Assembly: GCF_000425785.1 (NCBI RefSeq) | Contig: NZ_AUEC01000024.1 | Coordinates: 53,017 to 117,016 of the forward strand | Length of the DNA: 64,000 bases | DNA from: Pseudomonas taiwanensis DSM 21245 | Lineage (GTDB): Bacteria > Pseudomonadota > Gammaproteobacteria > Pseudomonadales > Pseudomonadaceae | Reading direction: 5' to 3' | In this document: positions 39,230 to 47,874 of the stretch, one piece after another | How the letters are laid out: each line of letters opens with the position of its first letter | Position numbering within the stretch: position 1 is the first letter of the stretch | Notes under the pieces: generated by a model | What the model saw: only the letters and a program-made list of their open reading frames with translations | Database searches by the model: none | What the model was told of the DNA's origin: nothing | Made by a program: the position numbers and the translations under genes

Positions 39230-41399
39230 CTTCACGGTAGCGTCCTTGTGCCCTGAGGGTCAGTACACTGAGGTTAAGCGGCGCCAATACTTCATCAAGG
39301 GCCTGCTTGACGCCCTTGGCCATTTCGCGGCTGCCACACACCAGTACTTGGGCACCTTTTTCAAACAGCCTGCGCAAGGCCAGGGCATCGCTGATCAGCC
39401 TGTCCTGCACGTAGCTGCGGTCCTGGACCTGAGAAAAGGCGGCTCGCAGTGCCGTTAGGCGGCGGTCGGACAAATATTGGTTGAGCTGCGGTTCGTAGAG
39501 AAAGTCCGAGGCTGGGTTGCGGCCGCCCCAATACAAGTGCATCGGGTGTCGGGCCTTGTTGTTGCGGATAAAGCCGGCCAGAGGACCGATACCGGTACCG
39601 GCGCCGATCAGGATCACCGGGTGCACGCCCGACGCGGGACGAAATTGCGGGTTGGGCTGGATGAAGGCTTCGATCTGCGCGCCGATGTCCAGGCCATGAA
39701 GATACTCCGAGCACAGGCCAGCGGTGTGTTTACGCACACAGATCTCCAACGTGCCGTCTTGGGAACCGCTGGCCAGCGAGTAGAGGCGGGGGATTGGGCT
39801 GCCCGGGGGGAAAATCCCTACCAGGTCGCCGGCCAGGAAGCCTGGCAGTTCGCCGCAAGCCTTGAAGCGCAGGATATGGGTAGGTGCGTTCACTTCTTCG
39901 CCATAGGTGATCCGCTCTGTCAACTGCAATGAATGGGTACGCGGCTGTTGCGGGGTGTGAACCAGTGCCAACTCCTGTCCCAACACGTCGCTCAACGCGT
40001 GGCCCCAGCGAGCGAACTCCTGAGAAGACTGGCGGTTGATGGTTTCCAGTCCCAGCAATGGCGAGCCACCGGCCTGCACCATTGCATCCTGCACTTGGTA
40101 CGCGTACTGACAGAACTGCGCAAACTGGCGATCGCCCAGGCCCAGCACTGCGAAGGGCAGGCCGGGCTTGAGGCCGGTTTTGGCGAGCCGCGCGAGGAAC
40201 TGCGAAGCCGAAGCCGGCGCATCGCCGTCTCCGTGGGTCGCTGTGAGGATGAACACCCGTTGGGCATTACGGTAATCGGCCGACCATTCATTCATCGCCG
40301 TGCTGTGCACTTGATGGCCACTCTGGTGCAAGGCGTCATGCAAGGTCTTGGCAAAACCCCAGGTGCTGTTGTTTTCACTGCCAACCAGAATCACGCTGTC
40401 GGCGGAGTGAGCCGGGCTGTTGTGGCGGATGCTCGGGCCGGCTTTGCGGCGGCGCCACCATAACACTATGCCGGTCACGCTCATCAACGGCACGCAGAGG
40501 GCGCATAGCCCCAGCGGCAGGCCCAGCCACCAGAGGCCTTCGCCTGTGTGCAACTGGTAGACCAGTTCGTAGAGGTTGTGCATCGAATCATGCGTTTGAT
40601 AGGACAGTAAGGCGCCGCTGGCCTGGTCCACATAGCCGTCGCCCTGGCCCGTGCGCAGGGAAAACACATCGTGGGGGTTGCCGGGACTCGGGTAGACCAA
40701 CTCTCGCAGGTCGTTCAGGTCGGTGGCCTGCAAGGCTTGCAGCTTCGCCACCGGCAAAGCCGGGCCGGCATTGAGGTGAGTGGGGAAGGCGGGTTCATGT
40801 TGATTGCCCTCAGCGATCAAACCAAAGGTGGTGGCGGACATATAGAGCCCGGTCAATGCCGACAGCAGCATCCCGAGCAAGGCCAGTCGCCCGACTTCAG
40901 CGTGCCAGCGCTGGCTGAAAGTACCCCGCAGCGGCCGCAGCAGGTTGTGCCAGCCACCCAGGCGCCGGGCCAGCAATAGCGCGCCGGACACTGACAACGT
41001 CAGTATGAACAGGGCACCGATAGCCGACACTCCATGTCCCGGTGTGCCGAGCAATAACGAGCGGTGCAGGTTTTTCATCCAGCGGGAGAACGCGGATGGT
41101 TCGTAAGGGGCGAGGCCTTGGCCGGTCAGAGGGTCGACCTTTTCCGCTCGGGCCTGGCCATTCTGGTTGTAGTAGACGATCACCGTGCCGGACGCTGAGC
41201 GTTGGATCTGCTCCACGCCTGTAAAGTGGTTGGCAACGCGATCTGCCAGTTGGGCGACGGTGCGTTCTCCGGCAGAGGTGGACGTGGCGTGTAGGCGTTC
41301 CAGCGCTGGCTCGACAGACAGGATCGCGCCGCTCATGGCCAATACCATGACCAACAGCGCGGCGATCAGGCCAGGAAGAGAATGGAACTGGCGAAGCAT
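39219..41399 (-). CDS. PepSY-TM / flavodoxin / FNR fusion (membrane sulfite-reductase-flavoprotein-like)
   Basis: 726 aa; the ATG at 41397-41399 is chosen for GGAGG six bases upstream. Residues 1-~330 form a PepSY-associated membrane domain with four helices (about 10-29, 123-145, 170-195, 297-322). Then come a flavodoxin-like FMN domain (from ILVGSENNSTWGFAKTLHDA) and a ferredoxin-reductase domain with RLYSLASGSQDG (FAD) and GAGTGIGPLAGF (NADPH). It should pass electrons from cytosolic NAD(P)H across the inner membrane. Upstream is DUF2271, downstream apbE. The partner reductant in the periplasm is inferred. Confidence 0.9.
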   Translation of the reverse strand: MLRQFHSLPGLIAALLVMVLAMSGAILSVEPALERLHATSTSAGERTVAQLADRVANHFTGVEQIQRSASGTVIVYYNQNGQARAEKVDPLTGQGLAPYEPSAFSRWMKNLHRSLLLGTPGHGVSAIGALFILTLSVSGALLLARRLGGWHNLLRPLRGTFSQRWHAEVGRLALLGMLLSALTGLYMSATTFGLIAEGNQHEPAFPTHLNAGPALPVAKLQALQATDLNDLRELVYPSPGNPHDVFSLRTGQGDGYVDQASGALLSYQTHDSMHNLYELVYQLHTGEGLWWLGLPLGLCALCVPLMSVTGIVLWWRRRKAGPSIRHNSPAHSADSVILVGSENNSTWGFAKTLHDALHQSGHQVHSTAMNEWSADYRNAQRVFILTATHGDGDAPASASQFLARLAKTGLKPGLPFAVLGLGDRQFAQFCQYAYQVQDAMVQAGGSPLLGLETINRQSSQEFARWGHALSDVLGQELALVHTPQQPRTHSLQLTERITYGEEVNAPTHILRFKACGELPGFLAGDLVGIFPPGSPIPRLYSLASGSQDGTLEICVRKHTAGLCSEYLHGLDIGAQIEAFIQPNPQFRPASGVHPVILIGAGTGIGPLAGFIRNNKARHPMHLYWGGRNPASDFLYEPQLNQYLSDRRLTALRAAFSQVQDRSYVQDRLISDALALRRLFEKGAQVLVCGSREMAKGVKQALDEVLAPLNLSVLTLRAQGRYREDVY

Positions 41400-41424
41400 G
41401 TTCAGCCTCCAGCGGTGGCGGGTG

Positions 41425-41895
41425 TTACAGATCGTAAGTAAAGGTGTCGACGTAGACACTGCCGGCCGCGGGCTTGCCTGAGCCCTTGGACGTCAGGGGT
41501 ACGCTCACATCGCCGCGGGCGTCACGTTTGTCCTCCACCGCGCTGTCGATGCGAATCTGATACCCGGCATCGATCAGGGTGTCTGCCAGTTCCACGCTGA
41601 CGTTGAGCGTGCTTCCACTGCCGACACTGGCGCCGCTGACCCCATCGAACTCACTCGGGTTCATGCCGCTGCCACGGGCCCAGTCGCCCAAGTGTTTGTA
41701 ATATTTGGCCTTCTTGCCGGCTACCCAGAGGGTTTTCTGATATTGGCCATTGGCATCGGTGACGTAGATCGCCAGGTAGGCATCGTTACCGCTGTAGTCC
41801 TTGAGTTGTGTGGTCAAGGCCACTTCGCGGGCCTGGGCCAGCGCCGGCAGCGCAATGGCGCCGACGAGGCAGGTTGCTGCAATGATCTTTTTCAT
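41425..41895 (-). CDS. Periplasmic DUF2271 protein, predicted FMN-carrying
   Basis: 156 aa with a clear Sec signal peptide (cut near ALAQA-RE). Residues 84-90 read DGVSGAS, matching the ApbE flavinylation consensus D-x-x-(S/T)-G-A-(S/T), so Ser90 is the predicted FMN attachment site. DUF2271 proteins have been linked by genome context to flavin-based extracytosolic electron transfer (Meheust et al.). It lies between a translationally coupled small ORF and the PepSY-FNR gene. Likely a periplasmic one-flavin electron carrier. Confidence 0.88.
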   Translation of the reverse strand: MKKIIAATCLVGAIALPALAQAREVALTTQLKDYSGNDAYLAIYVTDANGQYQKTLWVAGKKAKYYKHLGDWARGSGMNPSEFDGVSGASVGSGSTLNVSVELADTLIDAGYQIRIDSAVEDKRDARGDVSVPLTSKGSGKPAAGSVYVDTFTYDL

Positions 41896-42062
41896 GAAAG
41901 CGTCCTGTTGATCGTTGGATCGAGAGTCTGGACCTGCTTGCTGACAGCAACCTGAAACTCATCGACAGGTGAGGCGTCGTTCGGCGCGAGGGCTGCGGCC
42001 AGGGCGTAACCGCTGACCAGCAGGCTCAACTGCCTGGCATTGGCGATACAATCTGATTTCAT
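41892..42062 (-). CDS. Small exported-type protein (56 aa), first gene of the flavin redox operon
   Basis: Reverse-strand ATG at 42060-42062 with GGAG 8 bases upstream. The product starts MKSDCIANARQLSLLVSGYA, has a hydrophobic stretch LSLLVSGYALAAALAP like a signal peptide, and a polar tail ending TINRTLS. Its TGA overlaps the DUF2271 ATG (ATGA), so the two are translationally coupled. No family recognised. It could be a small periplasmic subunit or a leader for DUF2271. Confidence 0.6.
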   Translation of the reverse strand: MKSDCIANARQLSLLVSGYALAAALAPNDASPVDEFQVAVSKQVQTLDPTINRTLS

Positions 42063-42125
42063 GATCTATCTCCTGCCGGGGTCGGTGTCTGTGGCATACC
42101 CTAAGGTGCATTCCTGACAACCAGC

Positions 42126-42141
42126 TGAATCTTCAGATTCA
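42126..42141. promoter_or_regulatory. Candidate operator of the two-component system
   Basis: Arms TGAATCT and AGATTCA form a perfect 7-base inverted repeat with a 2-base centre, in the 132-base gap between the divergent redox operon and the response-regulator gene. This is a plausible OmpR-type regulator site. Confidence 0.5.
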
Positions 42142-42194
42142 CGTCAGCTAGGACGATTAAGGTGCCGCCCGACAACCATCACAGGAGGTGTCAG

Positions 42195-42854
42195 ATGCGA
42201 GTTCTATTGGTCGAGGACGCTCCAGGCTTGGGGGAAGCGGTGCGCGAGCAGATTGCCGATGACGGCCACGCCGTCGATTGGGTGCAGCGCCTGGATCACG
42301 CACGCACTAGCGTCCGTACTACGCCTTACGACTTGATTCTGCTGGACCTGATGCTCCCGGATGGGCTTGGCCTGGATTTTCTGCGTCAACAACGCTCGGC
42401 AGGGGAGGTGACGCCGGTGATCATCCTGACCGCACAGGACCAGATATCCGATCGTATCGCGGGTCTCAATGCCGGTGCCGATGACTACCTGGTTAAACCG
42501 TTCGACCTGTTTGAGCTCTCGGCCCGTGTAGCGGCGGTGGCCCGACGTTATAGCGGCAACCCCAATCCACAGATCAAGCTCGGCGACTTGCAGGTCGACA
42601 TGAGTGCCCGTACGGTGCAGCGCAGCGGTGCGACGGTGGACCTCACGGCGCGGGAGTGGGCGCTGTTCGAGGCGTTTGTACAACGCCCCGGTGCGCTGCT
42701 GTCCAAATCGCAGCTTGAAGAGCGGCTGTATGCCTTCGGCGCCGAAATCGAAAGCAATACCATCGAGGTCTACATCAGCCGCCTACGTAAAAAACTTGGG
42801 CGCGACCTGATTGAAACCGTGCGGGGCATGGGCTACCGGTTGATGTCCGCATGA
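42195..42854 (+). CDS. OmpR-family response regulator (QseB/PmrA-like)
   Basis: 219 aa from the ATG with AGGAGGTG upstream. The receiver domain MRVLLVEDAPGLGEAVREQI has the phospho-Asp in LILLDLMLPDG and Lys in DYLVKPFDLFE. A winged-helix DNA-binding domain occupies residues ~125-219, ending RKKLGRDLIETVRGMGYRLM. It overlaps the kinase gene by 4 bases and is divergent from the flavin redox operon, which it probably controls. Confidence 0.95.
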   Translation: MRVLLVEDAPGLGEAVREQIADDGHAVDWVQRLDHARTSVRTTPYDLILLDLMLPDGLGLDFLRQQRSAGEVTPVIILTAQDQISDRIAGLNAGADDYLVKPFDLFELSARVAAVARRYSGNPNPQIKLGDLQVDMSARTVQRSGATVDLTAREWALFEAFVQRPGALLSKSQLEERLYAFGAEIESNTIEVYISRLRKKLGRDLIETVRGMGYRLMSA

Positions 42855-44194
42855 AGCCGTCTTCGAGCCTGCAAATACGTCTCGGCCTGGGGCTAACCCT
42901 GGGAATGACTTTACTCTGGCTGCTGGCGACAGTTGGTGCCTGGCTGGTGGTGCGACACGAGTTGAACGAAGCGTTCGACGGCGCGTTGGAAGAGACAGCG
43001 CAACGCATCCTGCCTTTGGTCGAGCTGGAAATCAGCAATCGGCAAGCGCCTCGGACTGCGCAGCACGTTGCGACCCTGAAAATGCACAAGGAATACCTGA
43101 CGTACCTGGTGCGCGATGCCAAGGGCAAGATTCTGATGCAGTCTCACGACGCCAATCCGGAGATCTTCAATCGACAACCCACCGAAGGTTTTTCCACTTC
43201 TGAAAAGTACCGACTGTATGGCGCCAGTGCACTGCGCCAGACGTTGTTCATCGAGATTGCCGAACCGCTTGGTCACCGTCGCGAAGCCGCGCGGGAGGCC
43301 TTGTTTGCGTTGTTGTTGCCTTTGTTGGTGTTGATTCCTATCAGCCTGCTGGGCACCTGGTTATTTGTGCGTTTCAGCCTTGGCAGCGTGCTGGCTTACC
43401 GCCGTGCTATCGAAGCGCGTGGTGTGGGTGATCTGTCGCCGATCAAGGTGGAGCACCTGCCGGCTGAAATCGATCCGCTGGCTGAGGCGGTCAATCACCT
43501 GCTGGAGCGCTTGCGCAATGCCCTGGAGGCCGAGCGCAGCTTTACCGCCAACAGTGCCCACGAACTACGCACACCGTTGGCCTCGACCCTGGCGCAGATC
43601 CAGCGGTTACACCGTGAAGCGCCCGACGGTCCATTGCGAAGGCGTGCGCAGAAGATCGAGAACGCGTTGCGCGAGCTTTCACGGCTTTCAGAAAAACTCA
43701 TGCAGCTGGCCAAAGCCGAGGGCGGCGGGCTGTTGTCCGAAACGCCACAGGACCTGATTCCATTGCTTGCCCACGGAGTGGACGAGTGGAACCAACGCAG
43801 CGGGCAGCGCATTGAGTTGCAACTGCCAAGCCAGACGGGTGTCTACTCGATCATCGACCCGGACGCCTTTGGCATTCTGCTGCGCAACCTGATTGAAAAT
43901 GCGCTGAAGTATGGAGCAACGGACCAACCGGTCGAAGTCAGCCTGACCGAACAAGCACAGCTACGGGTTATCAATAGCGGCCCAACGGTGCCGAAGTCTA
44001 CCTTGGAGCACCTGACCGAGCGTTTTGTGCGCGGTCACAGTGAGATCAGTGGTTCTGGACTGGGCTTGGCGATTGCCAAAACCATCGTGCAGGGGGTGAA
44101 TGCCAGCATGAAATTGCGCTCCCCGGCAACAGGTCGAGAAGACGGGTTTGAAGTCTGCATCTGGTTACCGCTTGCCCCCAACCTAAAAGACTGA
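42851..44194 (+). CDS. Sensor histidine kinase
   Basis: 447 aa with TM1 (residues ~12-35), a periplasmic sensor of ~115 residues, TM2 (~155-176), HAMP, a dimerisation domain with phospho-His in SAHELRTPLASTLAQIQRLH, and a HATPase domain with NLIENALKYGA and SGSGLGLAIAKTIVQG. It is partnered with the upstream regulator. The sensed signal is unknown; redox or metal stress is a guess from the neighbouring operon. Confidence 0.94.
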   Translation: MKPSSSLQIRLGLGLTLGMTLLWLLATVGAWLVVRHELNEAFDGALEETAQRILPLVELEISNRQAPRTAQHVATLKMHKEYLTYLVRDAKGKILMQSHDANPEIFNRQPTEGFSTSEKYRLYGASALRQTLFIEIAEPLGHRREAAREALFALLLPLLVLIPISLLGTWLFVRFSLGSVLAYRRAIEARGVGDLSPIKVEHLPAEIDPLAEAVNHLLERLRNALEAERSFTANSAHELRTPLASTLAQIQRLHREAPDGPLRRRAQKIENALRELSRLSEKLMQLAKAEGGGLLSETPQDLIPLLAHGVDEWNQRSGQRIELQLPSQTGVYSIIDPDAFGILLRNLIENALKYGATDQPVEVSLTEQAQLRVINSGPTVPKSTLEHLTERFVRGHSEISGSGLGLAIAKTIVQGVNASMKLRSPATGREDGFEVCIWLPLAPNLKD

Positions 44195-44515
44195 GATGTC
44201 ACCGGCGTTCTATTGGTACCATGAATCAGCCCTTGCCGGGAGCACATCACGCCTTGGAAAACGGTAGGTTTTCTGGGGCTTTTCCGTGCTGCGGTCTGAA
44301 TGTTTTATCCTCCCCAGCGCAGCTTCCTCCAGCAGCGCCTTGGCCATTGGGTCCAGGTCATGCGAGGCCCGGATGAGCGTTCATCGCTGTCCATCGTGCA
44401 CGCGAGGGGCATGTCCCTTACGTAGCCCAACAGCCTCTGGTGCGGGGGTGATGGCGTCCGATCGCAAGCTGCGCCAGCTCCCACAGGTTCACCGTGGGAG
44501 CCCTTTTCAGGATCT
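44195..44515. other. Intergenic region with hairpin between convergent kinase and dehydratase genes
   Basis: About 320 bases. An inverted repeat GCTCCCAC / GTGGGAGC lies at 44478-44505 followed by CCTTTT, a weak plus-strand terminator. On the minus strand a 55-codon open frame (44212 leftwards from 44376) could be a gene relic, but I recognise nothing in it. Confidence 0.45.
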
Positions 44516-46303
44516 TCAATGAGAATGCCGTGGCACTCCGCCCGTCCTGGCGATCACACGCATGTGTAGCGTCGCCGGCTCCAGGCAGCCGCCGGTGGAC
44601 AACTGCCCAACGAGTTGGCGATAGAGCTCCTGCCATGGTGTCTGCGAGGCAGGGATGTTCGGCGTCCAGGCTGCACGCCGGCGTGCCACCTCTTCGTCGT
44701 CCACCAGAAGGTCGACGCGCCGCTGGTTGAGGTCCACCCGTAGCCAGTCGTTGGTCTGCAGCAGCGCCAGGCCACCGCCGACGGCTGCCTCCGGTGACAT
44801 GTTGAGGATCGAAGGGCTGGCCGACGTACCGCTCTGGCGTCCATCCCCCAGACACGGCAGCGAGTCGATGCCTTTCTTGATCAGCGCGGCAGGTGGCGCC
44901 ATGTTGACCACCTCGGCGCTGCCTGGGTAACCCACGGTGCCGGCGCCACGAATCACCAGAATGCAACGCTCGTCGATGTCCAGTTCAGGGTCGTCGATGC
45001 GGGCGTGGTAGTCCTCTGGCCCCTCGAACACGATGGCCCTGGCCTCGAAGCTGTTCTCCTTGCCGGGTTCGGCCAGATAGGTCTTGCGGAAGGCTTCACC
45101 GACGACCGACATCTTCATGATCGCACTGTCGAAGAAGTTGCCGCTGAGCACGATGAATCCGGCGTTGTGCTTGAGCGGGGCATCGAACGGGAGAATGACT
45201 TCGCGATTGCTGGTGACTGCATCGCGAACCACCTCGCCGATGGTCTTGCCGCTGACTGTCGCGCATGCCTCGTGCAGACGGCCGGCCTTGCGCAGTTCGT
45301 GCATCACCGCCGGTACGCCGCCCGCGCGGTGGAAGCCTTCACCCAGGTATTTGCCCGCCGGCATGCAGTTGACCAGCAGCGGCACGTCCTCTCCGATGCG
45401 CTGCCAGTCGTCCAGCGACAGCTCGATCCCCATGTGCCGGGCGATAGCGATCAGGTGCGGCGGACAGTTGCTCGAAGCGCCCAGGGCCGAAGCCACGGCA
45501 ATGGCATTCTCGAACGCCTCGCGGGTCATGATCGACGACGGGCGTACGTCCTGCATCACCAGCTCGCAGATGCGTCGGCCGGTGGCATAGGCCATCTGCC
45601 CGCGTTCGCGGTAGGGCGCGGGGATGCTTGCACAGCCTGGCAGCGACATGCCCAGTGCCTCGGCCAGGGCGTTCATCGACAGTGCCGTGCCCATGGTGTT
45701 GCAGTGGCCAACCGACGGCGAGGCGGCGGTGGTCATCTCCATGAAGCCTTCGTAGTCGATTTCGCCCGCGGCCATCAGGTTGCGCGCATGCCACAACACC
45801 GTGCCCGACCCGATCAGCTGGCCCTTGTGGTGGCCATCGAGCATAGGCCCACCGGAGAGCACGATGGCTGGCATGTCCGTGGTGGCAGCGGCCATCAGGC
45901 AGGCCGGTGTGGTCTTGTCGCAGCCGGTGGTCAGCACGACGCCATCCAGCGGGTAGCCGTGGAGGATTTCCACCAGGCCCAGGTAGGCGAGATTACGGTC
46001 CAGCGCGGCGGTTGGTCGGCGGCTCTGCTCGGCGATCGGGTGCACCGGAAACTCCATGGGGATCCCTCCAGCATCGCGAATCCCCGCCTTGACCCGTTGG
46101 GCCAGTTCCAGGTGGTGGCGGTTGCAAGGCGTCAGGTCGCTGCCGGTCTGGGCGATGCCGATGATCGGCCGCCCGGATTGCAGTTCGTCGCGGGTCAGGC
46201 CGTAGTTCATGTAGCGCTCGACGTACAGCGCGGTCATGTCGGCGTGGCTCGGGTCGTCGAACCATTGCTGGCTGCGCAACGGGCGTTTCAGGGTATCGGT
46301 CAT
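44516..46303 (-). CDS. Aldonate dehydratase, IlvD/Edd family (D-xylonate / L-arabinonate type)
   Basis: 595 aa from the ATG with GAGAG upstream. Iron-sulfur cysteines are seen in LTTGCDKTTPACLMAAATTD and SVGHCNTMGTALSMN. The length and sequence class fit sugar-acid dehydratases rather than IlvD of branched-chain synthesis. It removes water from a pentonate (or related aldonate) to give the 2-keto-3-deoxy acid. The cluster neighbours (FAH-family dehydratase and semialdehyde dehydrogenase) support a Weimberg-type pathway. The exact sugar acid is undetermined. The reading frame upstream runs into a decayed MFS gene. Confidence 0.88.
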   Translation of the reverse strand: MTDTLKRPLRSQQWFDDPSHADMTALYVERYMNYGLTRDELQSGRPIIGIAQTGSDLTPCNRHHLELAQRVKAGIRDAGGIPMEFPVHPIAEQSRRPTAALDRNLAYLGLVEILHGYPLDGVVLTTGCDKTTPACLMAAATTDMPAIVLSGGPMLDGHHKGQLIGSGTVLWHARNLMAAGEIDYEGFMEMTTAASPSVGHCNTMGTALSMNALAEALGMSLPGCASIPAPYRERGQMAYATGRRICELVMQDVRPSSIMTREAFENAIAVASALGASSNCPPHLIAIARHMGIELSLDDWQRIGEDVPLLVNCMPAGKYLGEGFHRAGGVPAVMHELRKAGRLHEACATVSGKTIGEVVRDAVTSNREVILPFDAPLKHNAGFIVLSGNFFDSAIMKMSVVGEAFRKTYLAEPGKENSFEARAIVFEGPEDYHARIDDPELDIDERCILVIRGAGTVGYPGSAEVVNMAPPAALIKKGIDSLPCLGDGRQSGTSASPSILNMSPEAAVGGGLALLQTNDWLRVDLNQRRVDLLVDDEEVARRRAAWTPNIPASQTPWQELYRQLVGQLSTGGCLEPATLHMRVIARTGGVPRHSH

Positions 46304-46390
46304 GTCATTCTCTCTTGTATTTATGGGCACCGGTCGGCGTTGCAACACGCTGGCCTGGGCAAGGCTGGGCACCCCTGAGACGGTGCTGCC

Positions 46391-46557
46391 AATCGCGTTA
46401 TCACGGGTTTCGGTCGACAGCCAGGTGCCGATCAGGGCTAGCTCAGACAGCGCCAGTGTATAGAGCGTCAGCACCCAGTAGGCCCCACCGGTCAGGCCGA
46501 CCAGAAGATACCCAGGATCGGCGCCAGGCCGCCGGAGCGCATGGCGCCGATTTCATG
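46391..46557 (-). pseudogene. Remnant of an MFS metabolite:H+ symporter C-terminus
   Basis: Between the FAH-family and dehydratase genes, minus strand, one frame encodes HEIGAMRSGGLAPILG and, after a frameshift near 46510, another gives YLLVGLTGGAYWVLTLYTLA then LSELALIGTWLSTETRDNA. Together they match the end of MHS-type MFS carriers (G-G-x-A-P-I ... final helix ... x-E-T-R). The rest of the gene is missing. The operon formerly ran FAH - MFS - dehydratase. Confidence 0.7.
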
Positions 46558-46577
46558 TGCCAGGGGTGCCCGTTGCG

Positions 46578-47759
46578 TCAGTGTTGCAGCAGCCCTCGGG
46601 CGGCCAGGTTGCGCATCATCGCGCCGAGGCCGAAGGTCCAGGGGTGGGCCTTGTCACTCGTGGTCACCTGGTTGTGCAACTGGCCCAGCAAGGGGCTGGC
46701 GATGCGCACCTGGTCGCCAGGCTTGTGGGTGAACCCCGCACCAGGCAGGTCGCGATCCTCGGTCGGGGCGAACAGGGTGCCGAGGAACAGTAGGAAACCG
46801 TCGGGGTACTGGTGGTTTTCATTGAGCGTCTGCCGGACCAGATCCTCTGGGTCGCGACTGATCTGATCCATCGAGCTGCTGCCGATCAGGCGGTAACCGT
46901 CGGTGCCTACGACTTCCAGGTCGATCACGCAGCGGCGCACCGCGTCCAGGTCGAAGGTCTCGTCAAACAGTCGAATGAACGGGCCGACCGCGCAGGAGGC
47001 GTTGTTGTCCTTGGCCTTGCTCAGCAGCAGCGCGCTGCGCCCCTCGAAGTCGCGCAGGTTGACGTCATTGCCCAGGGTCGCGCCGTGGATGCGACCGCGG
47101 CTGTCCACTGCAAGCACCACCTCAGGCTCGGGGTTGTTCCAGGCCGAATGCGGATGCACGCCGATGGCGCTGCCACTGCCGACCGCCGCCAACACCGGGG
47201 CCTTGGTGAACACCTCGGCATCCGGGCCGATGCCGACCTCCAGATACTGCGACCACATGCCCTGTTCGATCAGCAGTGCCTTGAGCGCCATGGCCTGTTG
47301 AGAACCAGGGCGCACTGCGCGCAGGTTGTCGCCGATCACCGAGCGCACCGTGGCGCGCACGGACTCCGCCTTGCTGGCATCGCCACCAGCCTGCTCCTCG
47401 ATCACCCGCTCGATCATGCTGGCGGCGAAGGTCACGCCCGCTGCTTTGATCACCTGCAGGTCGACCGGCGCGAGCAGATAGGGCAGGTCGGCGTCGAACG
47501 CTTCGCCGCTGTTGCCCAGCAAGTCCTCTACGCTGCCCAGGAAGCGGCCTGGGGTGCTGCGCACTGCCTGCACGGGGTCTTGGCTTTCGAGTAGCTGGCT
47601 GAGGGTGGCGAAGCGCTCGGAGAGATCGAACACGCCATCGGCTCGCAGGGTGATCAGCGAAGGGCCCCCAGGTTCGCCGGGGGTCCAGGCGCGACCGATC
47701 AGGGTGCCGGTCAGGCCATCCTCGGGCAGGGTGTTGGCGGGCGTGAGGGTTATCGGCAT
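46578..47759 (-). CDS. FAH-family 2-keto-3-deoxypentonate dehydratase (XylX-like)
   Basis: 393 aa from the ATG at 47757-47759. The C-terminal FAH fold has the metal-binding motif NPEPEVVLAVDSRGRIHGAT then LGNDVNLRDFEGR. Length and cluster context match Caulobacter XylX, which dehydrates 2-keto-3-deoxy-D-xylonate to alpha-ketoglutarate semialdehyde; L-2-keto-3-deoxyarabinonate is an alternative. Divergent from the LysR gene, with an operator between. Confidence 0.85.
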   Translation of the reverse strand: MPITLTPANTLPEDGLTGTLIGRAWTPGEPGGPSLITLRADGVFDLSERFATLSQLLESQDPVQAVRSTPGRFLGSVEDLLGNSGEAFDADLPYLLAPVDLQVIKAAGVTFAASMIERVIEEQAGGDASKAESVRATVRSVIGDNLRAVRPGSQQAMALKALLIEQGMWSQYLEVGIGPDAEVFTKAPVLAAVGSGSAIGVHPHSAWNNPEPEVVLAVDSRGRIHGATLGNDVNLRDFEGRSALLLSKAKDNNASCAVGPFIRLFDETFDLDAVRRCVIDLEVVGTDGYRLIGSSSMDQISRDPEDLVRQTLNENHQYPDGFLLFLGTLFAPTEDRDLPGAGFTHKPGDQVRIASPLLGQLHNQVTTSDKAHPWTFGLGAMMRNLAARGLLQH

Positions 47760-47838
47760 GGCATCAAATCTCTTGGAACAGGAAAGCTGCACGCTAGGCA
47801 AGCCGCGCGATAAACTCCAATGGCATCTTTTCACTATT

Positions 47839-47857
47839 CGATAACATATGGTTATTG
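47839..47857. promoter_or_regulatory. LysR-type operator 1
   Basis: CGATAAC-ATATG-GTTATTG: ATAAC and GTTAT are perfect inverted arms and fit T-N11-A. Located between the divergent FAH-family and LysR genes; the same arms recur at 48818-48834. Confidence 0.68.
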
Positions 47858-47874
47858 CAACAAAGGTGGATCAC

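Noticed and set aside
44212..44376. 55-codon minus-strand frame between kinase and dehydratase
   Set aside because: A stop lies just upstream, there is no ribosome site and no family was recognised; probably chance or an unidentifiable relic.
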